A stretch of DNA of 36,201 nt, taken from the NCBI RefSeq assembly GCF_014202435.1, contig NZ_JACHGU010000014.1, positions 1 to 36,201 on the forward strand. Reading direction: 5' to 3'. This document shows, piece by piece, positions 1 to 8,900 of this stretch; the stretch's first letter is position 1; each line of letters opens with the position of its first letter. The position numbers and the translations under genes were made by a program. The DNA comes from Pseudoxanthomonas broegbernensis (GTDB lineage: Bacteria; Pseudomonadota; Gammaproteobacteria; Xanthomonadales; Xanthomonadaceae). A model generated the notes under the pieces. It did no database searches. It was not told the origin of the DNA and saw only the letters and a list, made by a program, of their open reading frames with translations.

Positions 1-222
1 GAGCAGGTCAACCAGACCATCGTGCAGATGGACGAGACCACCCAGCAGAACGCCGCCCTGGTCGAGGAAGCCTCCGCCGCCGCACGCGCCATGGAGGAAC
101 AGGCCGCCGGCCTCGTCCAGGCCGTGACCATGTTCAGGCTGGGCTCGCACGAGCCCGCCCCCGCCAAGCCCGCGGTCGGGCCCGGTGTACGCGGCTCGCT
201 GCGCCTGGTGCCGCCGGGCTGA
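1..222 (+). CDS. Methyl-accepting chemotaxis protein, C-terminal end (partial)
   Basis: The reading frame is open from the first base and ends with TGA at 220-222, so only the last 73 residues are present. The visible part ([20 protein letters not shown], then [18 protein letters not shown]) is the distal end of the MCP cytoplasmic coiled-coil, including the C-terminal methylation-helix pattern ([10 protein letters not shown]). It is followed by VTMFRL and a Pro/Ala-rich tail ending LVPPG. No CheR-tethering NWETF-type pentapeptide is seen at the end. The protein would signal through CheW/CheA, and its place just before cheR-cheD-cheB fits a chemotaxis operon whose sensor and kinase genes lie to the left. 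A perfect hairpin follows the stop, so it probably closes its transcript. Confidence 0.93.
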   Translation, partial: EQVNQTIVQMDETTQQNAALVEEASAAARAMEEQAAGLVQAVTMFRLGSHEPAPAKPAVGPGVRGSLRLVPPG

Positions 223-231
223 ATACGCCAT

Positions 232-262
232 GTGCGAAGGCGGCCGGGAACCGCCTTCGCAC
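232..262 (+). terminator. Hairpin after the chemoreceptor gene
   Basis: A perfect 12-bp inverted repeat (232-243 with 251-262, GTGCGAAGGCGG and its complement) encloses a 7-base loop, 9 bases after the MCP stop codon. There is no T tract, as is common in high-GC genomes, so it may be a weak intrinsic terminator or an mRNA 3'-end stabiliser. It separates the MCP gene from the cheR promoter. Confidence 0.65.
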
Positions 263-284
263 CCGCAGGCGCGGGAAGGACCCC

Positions 285-311
285 GAAAGATTTCACGCGC
301 GTCGCCGATAT
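285..311 (+). promoter_or_regulatory. Sigma-28 (FliA)-type promoter upstream of cheR
   Basis: GAAAGATT (285-292), an 11-base spacer (293-303) and GCCGATAT (304-311) match the flagellar sigma-28 consensus TAAAGTTT-N11-GCCGATAA at 6/8 and 7/8 positions with the exact spacer. Transcription would start near 318. That gives cheR-cheD-cheB its own late-flagellar-class promoter between the MCP hairpin and cheR. Confidence 0.7.
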
Positions 312-599
312 CGATGGGACATGCCATCGCCCCTCGGACAGCCATCGATGGACCCCAGGCGCGTTCTCCGCCAGCGGCCGCCCCGGTGCGCCGCCCGCGG
401 CGCGCGCGGCGGTTGCCCGGGCGGCATGCCGGCCATCGGAACCAGTGCCGCCAGCGCCGCGGGCCGCCGGGGCAGCCGGCCATGCGCACCGCCGTCCGTC
501 GCCCCGCACGACCGGCCCGCATCAACTTCGCCCGTCCCGGGCCGATACCCTTTGATGCGGAAAGCCGCGCCCAATTCGTCCCGAGCCCGCCGACCCGAG
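312..599 (+). other. Long untranslated leader between the FliA-type promoter and cheR
   Basis: About 280 bases separate the predicted sigma-28 start site from the cheR ATG. The cheR frame is open back to 321, but the 93 extra residues are an Arg/Pro/Ala-rich low-complexity string unlike any CheR N-terminus, so I treat the stretch as leader. No convincing small gene or riboswitch was recognised in it. Confidence 0.4.
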
Positions 600-1460
600 A
601 TGAACGCACAGTTGCCCCACCCACCCGACCACCGCGACTTCGAGTTCGCCGACCGCGACTTCCGCCGCGTCTGCCAGATGATCCACGTCCGCGCCGGCAT
701 CGCCCTGGCACCCGGCAAGCGCGACATGGTCTACGGCCGGCTTTCACGGCGCCTGCGCGCACTGGACATCGACAGTTTCGGCCAGTACCTGGACATGCTC
801 GACGCCGATCCCGACGGCGAGGAATGGCAGTCGTTCACCAACGCGCTGACCACGAACCTGACCGCGTTCTTCCGCGAGCCGCACCACTTCGAGCGCCTGC
901 GCGCGCAACTGGCCGGCGCCGGCCGCGGCGCCCCCCTCCGGCTGTGGTCGTGCGCGGCCTCCACCGGGGAGGAGCCCTACTCGATGGCGATCACCGCCTG
1001 CGAGGCCTTCGGCACGCTCTCCCCGCCGGTGCGCATCCTGGCCACCGACATCGACACCCAGGTGCTGGCCACCGCGCAGCGCGGCGTGTATCCGGTCGAC
1101 CGGATCGCCGGCCTGGACGATGGCCTGCGCCGCCGCTATTTCCAGCGCGGCACCGGCCCCAACGAGGGGCGCTGCAGGGTCAACCCGGCACTGCAGGCGC
1201 TCGTGGAGTTCCGGCAGTTGAACCTGCAGGAACCCCGTTACGAAGTGGGCGGCACCTTCCTGGCGCTGTTCTGCCGCAACGTGATGATCTACTTCGACAA
1301 GGCGACCCAGCGGGCGATCCTGTCCCGGCTGATCACCCACATGGACGCCCACAGCCTGCTCTACACCGGGCATTCGGAAAACTACCTGCACGCGGCCGAC
1401 CTGATCCAGTCCTGCGGCCGCACCCTCTACAAGCGCAATCCCTCGGCGGCCCGCGCATGA
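600..1460 (+). CDS. cheR: Chemotaxis protein methyltransferase CheR
   Basis: S-adenosylmethionine-dependent methylation of receptor glutamates, setting adaptation against CheB. The 286-residue product has the N-terminal CheR helical domain (about 14-75), then FREPHHF (91-97) and the SAM-binding core [12 protein letters not shown] (117-128), and later [10 protein letters not shown], all characteristic of the family. The ATG at 600 is chosen because residues match CheR from there on and the total equals the usual family length of about 270-290. The upstream in-frame extension is low-complexity. The Shine-Dalgarno is weak (CCGAGA). The stop overlaps the cheD start (ATGA at 1457-1460), indicating translational coupling. 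Expression is probably driven by the sigma-28 promoter at 285-311. Confidence 0.95.
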   Translation: MNAQLPHPPDHRDFEFADRDFRRVCQMIHVRAGIALAPGKRDMVYGRLSRRLRALDIDSFGQYLDMLDADPDGEEWQSFTNALTTNLTAFFREPHHFERLRAQLAGAGRGAPLRLWSCAASTGEEPYSMAITACEAFGTLSPPVRILATDIDTQVLATAQRGVYPVDRIAGLDDGLRRRYFQRGTGPNEGRCRVNPALQALVEFRQLNLQEPRYEVGGTFLALFCRNVMIYFDKATQRAILSRLITHMDAHSLLYTGHSENYLHAADLIQSCGRTLYKRNPSAARA

Positions 1461-2053
1461 GCGGCGCCGCGCTCCAATCCGGCGAGATCCTGCGCTATCG
1501 CGACCCGCAGTTCCAGGTGCCGGCGGCCAAGCTGCTGCCCACCCAGTACCTGGTGGTGGACGACGGCACCGCCCTGGTCACCGTGCTCGGCTCCTGCGTG
1601 GCCGCCTGCATCCGCGACCCGCTGCTGAACCTGGGCGGCATGAACCACTTCCTGCTGCCCGACGGCAACGCCGGCGACGGCGCGCCGGCACGCTATGGCA
1701 GCTATGCCATGGAAGTGCTGATCAACGAGCTGCTCAAGCGCGGCGCCAGCCGCAAGCGCCTGGAGGCCAAGGTGTTCGGCGGCGCCAACGTGCTCAAGGG
1801 CTTCACCAGCAACCCGGTGGGCACGCGCAACGCCGAGTTCGTCCGCGGCTACCTGGACGCCGAGCGCATCCCGGTGGCGGCCGAGGACCTGTGCGGCATC
1901 CAGCCGCGCAAGGTCTGGTTCTTCCCCCACACCGGCAAGGTGATCGTGCACCGGCTGCCGCACGCGCACGACGCCGAGGTGGCCGCCGCCGAATCGGTGG
2001 TCCGCGCGCGCCTGTCGCGCAGCCCGGTCAGTGGCGGCGTGGAGCTGTTCTGA
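1457..2053 (+). CDS. cheD: Chemoreceptor glutamine deamidase CheD
   Basis: CheD deamidates specific glutamines of chemoreceptors to glutamates and in some bacteria also binds CheC or aids adaptation. The 198-residue product carries the papain-like catalytic signature [12 protein letters not shown] with Cys47, followed by GGMNHFLLP with His64, the expected Cys-His pair. The motif [12 protein letters not shown] (about 116-127) is typical of the family. Its ATG lies inside the cheR stop (ATGA) and its TGA overlaps the cheB ATG (TGATG at 2051-2055), so cheR-cheD-cheB form one tightly coupled translation unit for receptor modification. The length matches typical CheD proteins (about 160-200 residues). 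Confidence 0.95.
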   Translation: MSGAALQSGEILRYRDPQFQVPAAKLLPTQYLVVDDGTALVTVLGSCVAACIRDPLLNLGGMNHFLLPDGNAGDGAPARYGSYAMEVLINELLKRGASRKRLEAKVFGGANVLKGFTSNPVGTRNAEFVRGYLDAERIPVAAEDLCGIQPRKVWFFPHTGKVIVHRLPHAHDAEVAAAESVVRARLSRSPVSGGVELF

Positions 2054-3126
2054 TGGTGCCGATCAAGGTGCTGGTGGTCGACGACTCGGCCGTGGTCCGC
2101 CAGCTCATGACCGAGCTGCTGTCGCGCGACCCCGGCATCGAGGTGGTGGGGACCGCCGCCGATCCCCTGCTGGCGCGCGAGAAGATCAAGCGCCTGAGCC
2201 CCGACGTGCTGACCCTGGACGTCGAGATGCCGCGCATGGACGGCCTGGCCTTCCTCGAGAACCTCATGCGCCTGCGGCCGATGCCGGTGGTGATGGTGTC
2301 CTCGCTGACCGAGCATGGCGCCGACATCACCCTGCAGGCGCTCTCGCTGGGCGCGGTGGACTTCGTCACCAAGCCCAAGCTGGGCGTGGCCCGGGGCCTG
2401 GAGGAATACGCCGGCGAGATCGTGTCCAAGGTCAAGGCGGCCGCCCGCGCACGGGTCCAGGCGCTGCCCAGGCCGGTGCAGCGCCTGCAACCGGCCAGCG
2501 CCCCACCGCGGCCCGTGGCCGCGCGCTTCCGCACCACCGACCGCCTGATCGCCATCGGCGCCTCGGCAGGCGGCACCGAAGCCATCCGCGTGGTGCTGGA
2601 ACAGATGCCGCCCGATGCGCCGGCCATCGTCCTGACCCAGCACATCCCCGGCAGCTTCAGCCGCGCCTTCATCGAGCGCCTGGACCGGCACTCGCAGATG
2701 CTGGTGCGCGAGGCCACCGATGGCGAAGCGATCCTGCCCGGCCACGCCTACCTGCCGCCGGCCGACCACCACCTGCGTGTGATCCGCGACGGTGCCCGCT
2801 GGCGCTGCCGGATCGACGGCGGCCTGCCGGTCAACCGGCACCGTCCCGCGGTGGACGTGCTGTTCCACTCCGTCGCCCAGAGCGCCGGCGCCAACGCGGT
2901 GGCGGCGGTCCTCACCGGCATGGGCGACGACGGCGCCCGCGGCCTGCTCGAGCTGCGCAACGCCGGTGCGGCCACCCTGGTCCAGGACGAGGCCACCAGC
3001 GTGGTCTGGGGCATGCCCGGCGCCGCGGTCAAGCTCGGCGCCGCGCAGGAGATCCTGCCGCTGGACCGCATCCCTGCGCGGCTGCTGGAGCTGGCCGGCG
3101 GCACCGATACCGTCGCCGGCGACTGA
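2053..3126 (+). CDS. cheB: Chemotaxis response regulator protein-glutamate methylesterase CheB
   Basis: CheB removes receptor methyl esters and can deamidate receptor glutamines after phosphorylation by CheA. The 357-residue product has a receiver domain (about 4-125) with acidic pocket Asp10/Asp11, phospho-acceptor Asp56 (LTLDVEMP) and Lys107 (VTKPK). A Pro/Arg/Ala-rich linker (about 135-160) leads to the methylesterase domain with Ser171 ([11 protein letters not shown]), His197 ([10 protein letters not shown]) and Asp293 ([11 protein letters not shown]). The ATG at 2053 overlaps the cheD stop. The reading frame stays open upstream, but those residues lie inside cheD in another frame. The gene ends 16 bases before the convergent 5'-nucleotidase. 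Confidence 0.97.
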   Translation: MVPIKVLVVDDSAVVRQLMTELLSRDPGIEVVGTAADPLLAREKIKRLSPDVLTLDVEMPRMDGLAFLENLMRLRPMPVVMVSSLTEHGADITLQALSLGAVDFVTKPKLGVARGLEEYAGEIVSKVKAAARARVQALPRPVQRLQPASAPPRPVAARFRTTDRLIAIGASAGGTEAIRVVLEQMPPDAPAIVLTQHIPGSFSRAFIERLDRHSQMLVREATDGEAILPGHAYLPPADHHLRVIRDGARWRCRIDGGLPVNRHRPAVDVLFHSVAQSAGANAVAAVLTGMGDDGARGLLELRNAGAATLVQDEATSVVWGMPGAAVKLGAAQEILPLDRIPARLLELAGGTDTVAGD

Positions 3127-3142
3127 AGCGCCGCTCGCCGGT

Positions 3143-4075
3143 TCAATCCGGGTTGGCCACTCCATGCGGCACGTGGCCGGCGGCCACGTGCAGGCGTGCG
3201 CTGTCGATGTTGTGCGCCGAGTCGTCGAAGAAGATGTCCGCGCCGAACGCGGCCAGGAACGGCCCCTTCGCGCGCCCGCCCAGGAACAGCGCTTCGTCCA
3301 GGCGCACGTCCCATTCGCGCAGGGTCCGGATCACCCGTTCGTGCGCCGGGGCCGAGCGCGCGGTGACCAGGGCGGTGCGGATCGGCGCGTCCTCGCCGGC
3401 GGGAAAGGCCGCCTGCAGGTCGTGCAGCGCCGACAGGAAGCCGCGGAACGGCCCACCGGACAGCGGCTCGTGCGCGCGCTGGTGCTCGTGCAGGCCGAAC
3501 GCCTCCACGCCCTGCTCGCGCGAGATCCGCTCGCTCTCGTCGCCGAAGATCACCGCGTCGCCGTCGAAGGCGATGCGCAACTGGTCGCGGTGCGCGGCGG
3601 CCGCGCGCGACGCCGGCAGGATGGTGGCTGCGGCCACGCCGTGCTGCAGCGAGCGCCGCACCGACTCGGGGTTGGCCGACAGGAACAGGTCGGTGCCGAA
3701 CGGCGCCACGTAGGGCCAGGTCGGCTCGCCCGCGGTGAACACCGCGCGCACGATGTCCAGGCCATGGTGCTGGATGGAATTGAAGATGCGCAGGCCGGTA
3801 TCGGCGGAATTGCGCGACAGCAGGATCACCTCGACCTTGGGGACCTGGTCCGGCAACTGCCGGTTGAGCGCCAGCAGCTTGCGCACCACCGGGTACGCGA
3901 CGCCCGGCTCGAGCACCTCGTCCTCCAGCCGGTGCTGGTATTCGGCATAGGCCTGTACGCCCTCGCGCTCGAACAGCGAGTGGCTTTCCTCCAGGTCGAA
4001 CAGGGCGCGGGAGGTCACCGCCACGGTGAGCAGGCGCGGGGCGTGGTCGTCGAGCGGGCGGATGGACGGCGGCAT
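3143..4075 (-). CDS. Cytosolic 5'-nucleotidase (5-nucleotidase family, PF06189 type)
   Basis: The 310-residue product resembles the bacterial relatives of cytosolic 5'-nucleotidase IA, which hydrolyse nucleoside monophosphates to nucleosides. Family-typical blocks are VAVTSRALFDLEESHSLF near residue 18, EVILLSRNSADTGLR near 82, an acidic FDGDAVIFGDESE near 170, and the C-terminal DIFFDDSAHNID. These correspond to the HAD-like nucleotidase core. No signal peptide is visible. The ATG is preceded at 6 bases by GATAAT, itself preceded by TG-C (extended -10), so the mRNA is probably leaderless and the start is well supported. It converges on cheB. Substrate preference cannot be read from the sequence. 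Confidence 0.88.
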   Translation of the reverse strand: MPPSIRPLDDHAPRLLTVAVTSRALFDLEESHSLFEREGVQAYAEYQHRLEDEVLEPGVAYPVVRKLLALNRQLPDQVPKVEVILLSRNSADTGLRIFNSIQHHGLDIVRAVFTAGEPTWPYVAPFGTDLFLSANPESVRRSLQHGVAAATILPASRAAAAHRDQLRIAFDGDAVIFGDESERISREQGVEAFGLHEHQRAHEPLSGGPFRGFLSALHDLQAAFPAGEDAPIRTALVTARSAPAHERVIRTLREWDVRLDEALFLGGRAKGPFLAAFGADIFFDDSAHNIDSARLHVAAGHVPHGVANPD

Positions 4076-4081
4076 GCGGCG

Positions 4082-4087
4082 ATTATC
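4082..4087 (-). promoter_or_regulatory. Extended -10 box for the 5'-nucleotidase gene (leaderless transcript)
   Basis: On the minus strand the sequence reads TGC-GATAAT-cgccgc-ATG. The hexamer is 5/6 to TATAAT with a TGn extension. A start site 6-7 bases downstream would coincide with the ATG at 4075. No -35 box is evident. Confidence 0.55.
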
Positions 4088-4135
4088 GCATCGGGGCCGG
4101 CCCCGGGCCGGTCCCTTGCGCGCCCGGCGGCCGGC

Positions 4136-4618
4136 TCAGCTTCCCGGGACCTGCAGCAGCATGGCCGGCCCGCGCCGCTGGTCCGGAGTCACCGCGCGCA
4201 CCTCCAGCATCAGGTTGAGTGCCTGCTGCTGGGCGGGCGTGCCGTCGAACCAGGTGAACAGGTGCTCGGTCTTGCGTCCACTGACCGGTGCGACCACCGG
4301 GCCCGGCGGCATCAGCCCCTCCGGCGCCGTGCCCTGCGCAAGCCGGTACTCGAAGCCGATCTCGTCCAGGCCGTAGCCGCTGCCGCGCGGCCAGCGCAGC
4401 TTGACCGACAGGAAGCCCATCTGGTCGCAACTGGCGCCGCCGTTCAGGCCGCGGGTGACGTGCACGCTCTCCACTTCCGGCGCGGGCAACGAGGAATCGT
4501 CGACCAGGCGCGAGGTTTCCGCCGCGAAGGACGAAAGATTGCTGGTGAAGGCACAGGCGGCCACCGCCTCCTGCGCCGGCCAGACACAGCAAAGCAGAAT
4601 CAGATACCACGACTTCAC
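4136..4618 (-). CDS. Secreted/periplasmic hypothetical protein
   Basis: I do not recognise the family. The 160-residue product begins with a clear Sec signal peptide (about 1-20, hydrophobic core WYLILLCCVW, likely cleavage after EAVA). The mature part has Cys22 and Cys64 that could form a disulfide, and a C-terminal region with TEHLFTWFDGTPAQQQALNL. No catalytic motif was seen. The start is GTG at 4616-4618 with a strong purine run (AGGGGGGG) about 8 bases upstream. The next gene on the same strand, nadK, starts upstream and ends 94 bases before it, so the two may be cotranscribed. Confidence 0.8.
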   Translation of the reverse strand: MKSWYLILLCCVWPAQEAVAACAFTSNLSSFAAETSRLVDDSSLPAPEVESVHVTRGLNGGASCDQMGFLSVKLRWPRGSGYGLDEIGFEYRLAQGTAPEGLMPPGPVVAPVSGRKTEHLFTWFDGTPAQQQALNLMLEVRAVTPDQRRGPAMLLQVPGS

Positions 4619-4682
4619 GGGATCCCCCCCTTTTACAGCCTTGCGGAACGTGCGGGCCGGCAGCGGGCCGCCGGTGGCCGCA

Positions 4683-4706
4683 TGCGCCCCCGTACTGAAG
4701 GGCGCA
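4683..4706 (-). terminator. Weak hairpin after nadK
   Basis: A 7-bp stem (TGCGCCC with GGGCGCA, loop of 10) starts 7 bases after the nadK stop on the minus strand. It has no T tract, so it may only attenuate or stabilise the transcript. Confidence 0.3.
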
Positions 4707-4712
4707 GTCCCG

Positions 4713-5483
4713 TCATACCACGAATTGCTCGCTGAGGATACGTTCTTCGAGGTTGTGCTCGGGGTCGAACAGCAAGGTCACGGTGCGGTCGGCCGACTCG
4801 CGGATCACCACCTCGACCACATCGCGGGTCTCGTGCGAGTCGGCGGTGACGCTGACCGGGCGCTTGTACGGATCGAGCACTTCGAAACGGATCTCGGTGT
4901 CGGCCTTGAGGATGGCGCCGCGCCAGCGGCGCGGGCGGAAGGCGGCGATGGGCGTCAGGGCGATGGTGTGCGAGCCCAGCGGCAGGATCGGCCCGTGCGC
5001 GGAGAAGTTGTAGGCGGTGCTGCCGGCCGGGGTGGCGACCATGACCCCGTCGCAGATCAGCTCGTCCAGCCGGGTCTGGCCGTTGAGGCCGATGCGCACG
5101 TGCGCGGCCTGGCGGGTCTGGCGCAGCAGCGAGACCTCGTTGTAGGCCAGCGAACCGACGCTGCTGCCCGACTCGGTCAGGGCCAGCATCTCCAGCGGGC
5201 GCAGCTTGGCCGGCTCGGCCGTGGCGATGCGCTCGAGCAGGTCCTCGCGGTGATGGTGGTTCATCAGGAAACCCACGGTACCCAGCTTCATCCCGTACAC
5301 CGGCTTGCCCAGCGCACCGTAGCGGTGCAGCGTCTGCAGCATGAAGCCGTCGCCGCCCAGCGCGCAGATCACGTCGGCCTCCTCCAGCGCGCACTGGCCG
5401 TGGCACGCGACCAGGTCGGCCAGCGCCTCCTGGGCGTTGGGCGCGCTGCTGGCGAGAAAGGCGATGCAAGGGCGGGAATTCAT
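4713..5483 (-). CDS. nadK: NAD kinase
   Basis: Phosphorylates NAD to NADP in the cytoplasm. The 256-residue product has the family GGDG motif ([13 protein letters not shown], Gly43-Gly46), the conserved Asn-Glu pair (YNEVSLL, 115-116), Asp145 ([18 protein letters not shown]) and the glycine-rich ATP/NAD pocket around 151-165. It is shorter than E. coli NadK (about 292) but has the short xanthomonad length. The start at 5483 is preferred over an ATG 12 bases upstream because GGAG sits 8 bases before it (TGGAGAACACG-ATG). The upstream region to 5932 is non-coding and repeat-bearing. Confidence 0.96.
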   Translation of the reverse strand: MNSRPCIAFLASSAPNAQEALADLVACHGQCALEEADVICALGGDGFMLQTLHRYGALGKPVYGMKLGTVGFLMNHHHREDLLERIATAEPAKLRPLEMLALTESGSSVGSLAYNEVSLLRQTRQAAHVRIGLNGQTRLDELICDGVMVATPAGSTAYNFSAHGPILPLGSHTIALTPIAAFRPRRWRGAILKADTEIRFEVLDPYKRPVSVTADSHETRDVVEVVIRESADRTVTLLFDPEHNLEERILSEQFVV

Positions 5484-5674
5484 CGTGTTCTCCATCCGGA
5501 CGGCATGCGTCCGCCGCGGAAGGATAACCGCCCGCGGCCGGCGATGCGTCCGCGTGGGTCGGCGGCCATGGCGCAACCTTCGCGTTCGGCGTCCTTCGCC
5601 CATGCTATGGAACGGGGATGGCCGGCACGGCACGGGTGTGCGTGGCTTCGGCGGGAGCCGCGCCGGTGCCGGGC

Positions 5675-5742
5675 TATCGCTCTCCCCTCGGGCAGGCATC
5701 CTGCCCGCACTCGGGGTCGCGGGCCATCCATGGCCCGCTTGC
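5675..5742 (+). repeat. REP-like double hairpin, copy 1
   Basis: This has two adjacent perfect hairpins: CGGGCAGG-CAT-CCTGCCCG (5689-5707), and a 9-bp arm GCGGGCCAT at 5719-5727 pairing with ATGGCCCGC at 5730-5738. The block is followed by CTTGC. The same succession of elements occurs inverted at 5826-5887. It lies in the non-coding region between nadK and the glutamate dehydrogenase stop. Confidence 0.7.
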
Positions 5743-5825
5743 CGCGATACCCCGGCACCGATGCGTCTTTGCACGCTTAAGGAAAACCACGCGCTTGCGA
5801 AGGACGCCGCTCCCCCGGGCATGGC

Positions 5826-5887
5826 GCAAGCAGGCCATGGATGGCCTGCGTTCGCGAGTAAAGGGCATGGATGCCGTCCCGAGCGAT
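5826..5887 (-). repeat. REP-like double hairpin, copy 2 (inverted)
   Basis: Read on the minus strand this gives ATCGCT, a GGCATCCATGCC hairpin, ACTCG, then a hairpin with 9-bp arms (5830-5838 with 5841-5849) and CTTGC, in the same order as the plus-strand block at 5675-5742. The two blocks face each other about 83 bases apart. That is the arrangement of REP doublets (REPIN/BIME). The rest of 5484-5932 shows no gene. Confidence 0.68.
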
Positions 5888-5932
5888 GCACCATGCCCTC
5901 GGGAAACGGCGGCTCCGTCCGAAGCCGCGCCT

Positions 5933-8900
5933 TCAGCCGTGCGCCGCCAACTGCCCCAGCTTCTGCACCGCCACCGACAGGGTCGGGTAGTCCAGGGTCT
6001 TTTGCGCCGACAGGTCGGCGAGCATGCCCAGGGTGAAGCGCAGGCGCGTGTCGTCGCGCCGCAGCCACTGCGCGACCTTCGCATCAGCATCCGCGCCCGG
6101 CTGCGCCACCGCCTGCCCGGCGAGCGTGCGCTGGTGCGCGGCCAGTTCGTCGCGCATCACCCCGCGCGCGACCGCATGCCAGCGCCCGTCGACCTGCAGC
6201 GCATCGATCTGCTCGAACAGCCAGGGCAGCCCCAACGCGTCGCCCAGGCGGAAATGCACGCGCGAGACGTCCACCGGCTTGAGCCGGCACGCGTGCGCCA
6301 GCTCGATGATGTCGAACGCCGGCTCCAGGTAGGGCAGCTCGGACAGTTCCTGCGCCAGCGCCGGCGGCATGCCCTTGTCCTTCCATCCCTGCACCGCCGC
6401 CTCGTAGCCCGGGCGCTGCGAGGCCGGCAGCACGCCGGAGGCCGAGCGGATGTCGTTGAACGGATCGCGGTAGCGCTCCACCGCGTCGGTGATGCTCGGC
6501 ATCGGCCCGGGGCGGTGCAGCAGCCAGCGCACGAACGAGCGCTGCAGGTTCCAGATCACCTGCAAGGCGTCGATCTGCGCCGACTCGGGCAGCTTGCCGT
6601 CCAGGGCGTCGATCTGCGCCCACAGCCGGCGCGCGTCCAGGGTCTCGCGGCCGATGGTGTAGGCCTTGGCCACGTCCGCCGGGCTGCGGCCGGTATCCTC
6701 CTGCATGCGCAGCAGGAAGGTCGCGCCCATCCGGTTGATGGTGGCGTTGGTCACCGCCGTGGCGATGATCTCGCGCTTGAGGCGGTGGCGCTGCATCTGC
6801 CCGGCGTACTTCTTCTGCAGCGGCCCGGGGAAGTAGCGCTGCAGCTCCTTGGACAGGTACGGGTCCTCGGGGATGTCCGAGTCCAGCAACTGCTGGTAGG
6901 CCACCAGCTTGGAATAGGACAGCAGCACCGCCAGCTCGGGCCGGGTCATGCCCTGCCCGCGCGCCTTGCGCGCCGACAGCTCCGCGTCGCTGGGCAGGAA
7001 CTCGATCTGGCGGTCCAGCAGGCCCTGCGCCTCCAGGGTGCGGATGAAATGCTGCTTGGACCCCAGCCGGCGCACGCTCATCCGCTCCATCAGGCTGATG
7101 GCCTGGTTCTGGCGGTAGTTGTCCAGCAGCACCAGCCGCGCGACCTCGTCGGTCATCGAGGCCAGCAGCCGGTCGCGCGCCGGCGTCTTCAACTGCCCCG
7201 CGCGCACGGCCTCGCCGAGCAGGATCTTGATGTTCACCTCGTGGTCGGAGGTGTCCACGCCGGCGGAGTTGTCGATGAAGTCGGTGTTGAGCAGCACGCC
7301 GTTCTGGGCCGCCTCGATGCGGCCGAGCTGGGTCATGCCCAGGTTGCCGCCCTCGCCGACGATCCGGCAGCGCAACTGGTTGCCGTCCACCCGCAGAGCG
7401 TTGTTGGCGCGGTCGCCGACGTCGCCGTGCTGCTCGCCGGAGGCCTTGACGTAGGTGCCGATGCCGCCGTTCCACAGCAGGTCCACCGGGGCCTTGAGGA
7501 TCGCGGCGACCAGTTCGTGCGGCGGCAGCGATCGGACGCCCTCCTCCAGCCCCAGCACGGCGCGCACTTGCGGGGTGATCTCGATCGCCTTGGCGCTGCG
7601 CGGGTGCACCCCGCCGCCCTTGCCGATCAGCCTGGCGTCATAATCGGCCCAGCTCGAGCGCGGCAGCTTGAACAGGCGCTCGCGCTCGGCGTAGGAGCGC
7701 TCGGCGTCGGGGTCCGGGTCGAGGAAGATGTGGCGGTGGTCGAACGCCGCCACCAGGCGGATGTGCCTGGACAGCAGCATGCCGTTGCCGAACACGTCGC
7801 CGGACATGTCGCCGATGCCCGCGCAGGTGAAGTCCTCGCTCTGGCTGTCGCGGCCCAGTGCGCGGAAGTGGCGCTTGACCGATTCCCACGCGCCGCGGGC
7901 GGTGATGCCCATGCCCTTGTGGTCGTAGCCGGCCGAGCCGCCGGAGGCGAACGCATCGCCCAGCCAGAAGCCGTGGGCGATGGCCAGGCCGTTGGCGATG
8001 TCGGAGAACCGCGCCGTGCCCTTGTCGGCGGCCACCACCAGGTACGGGTCGTCCTGGTCGTGGCGGACCACCCCGCGCGGCGGCACGATCGTGCCGTCGA
8101 CGATGTTGTCGGTGATGTCCAGCAGGCCCTGGATGAAGAGCCTGTAGCAGGCCACGCCCTCGGCCAGCACCGCGTCGCGGTCGCCGGAGGCCGGCGGCCG
8201 CTTGACGAAGAAGCCGCCCTTGGCGCCTACCGGCACGATCACCGAGTTCTTCACCATCTGCGCCTTGACCAGGCCCAGCACCTCGGTGCGGAAGTCCTCG
8301 CGCCGGTCGGACCAGCGCAACCCGCCGCGGGCCACCGGGCCGAAGCGCAGGTGGGTGCCTTCCACCCGCGGCCCGTACACGAAGATCTCGCGGTACGGGC
8401 GCGGCCTGGGCAGGTCGGGCACCTGTGCCGGATCGAACTTGAAGCTGACGGTTTCCGCCGGTTGGCCATCGGCCCCGGCCTGGAAGTAGCTGGTGCGCAA
8501 GGTGGCGTCGATCACGCCGATGAAACCGCGCAGGATGCGGTCGTCGTCCAGGCCGTCGACGCGGTCCAGCAGCTTCAGCAGGGCCTCGCGCACCGCACCG
8601 GTGCGCGCCTGGCGGTCGCCGTCCCACGCATCGGCCAGCGCCTGCAGCACCTTGGCCACGGCCGCGTCGCCACCGGCCAGCGCCAGCAGACCATCGGCCA
8701 GGCGCTGGCCCTCGGCGCGCGCCTGCGCGGCCGTCCGGCGCTCCGGCTCCGGCTGGAAGCGCGCCTGGAAAAGCTCCGCCAGCAACCGCGCCAGCAGCGG
8801 ATAGCGGCCCAGGGTCTGCTCCACCGCGCCCTGCGAGAACGGCACCCCGGTCTGCAGCAGGTATTTCCAGTAGCCGCGCAGCAGCGCCACCTGGCGCCAC

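Noticed and set aside
185-599. Long open frames running into cheR and cheD from 185 and 321
   Set aside because: Their residues before 600 are Arg/Pro/Ala-rich translations of high-GC DNA with no family similarity. CheR begins clearly at 600 and the 622-codon frame is cheD with a spurious extension.
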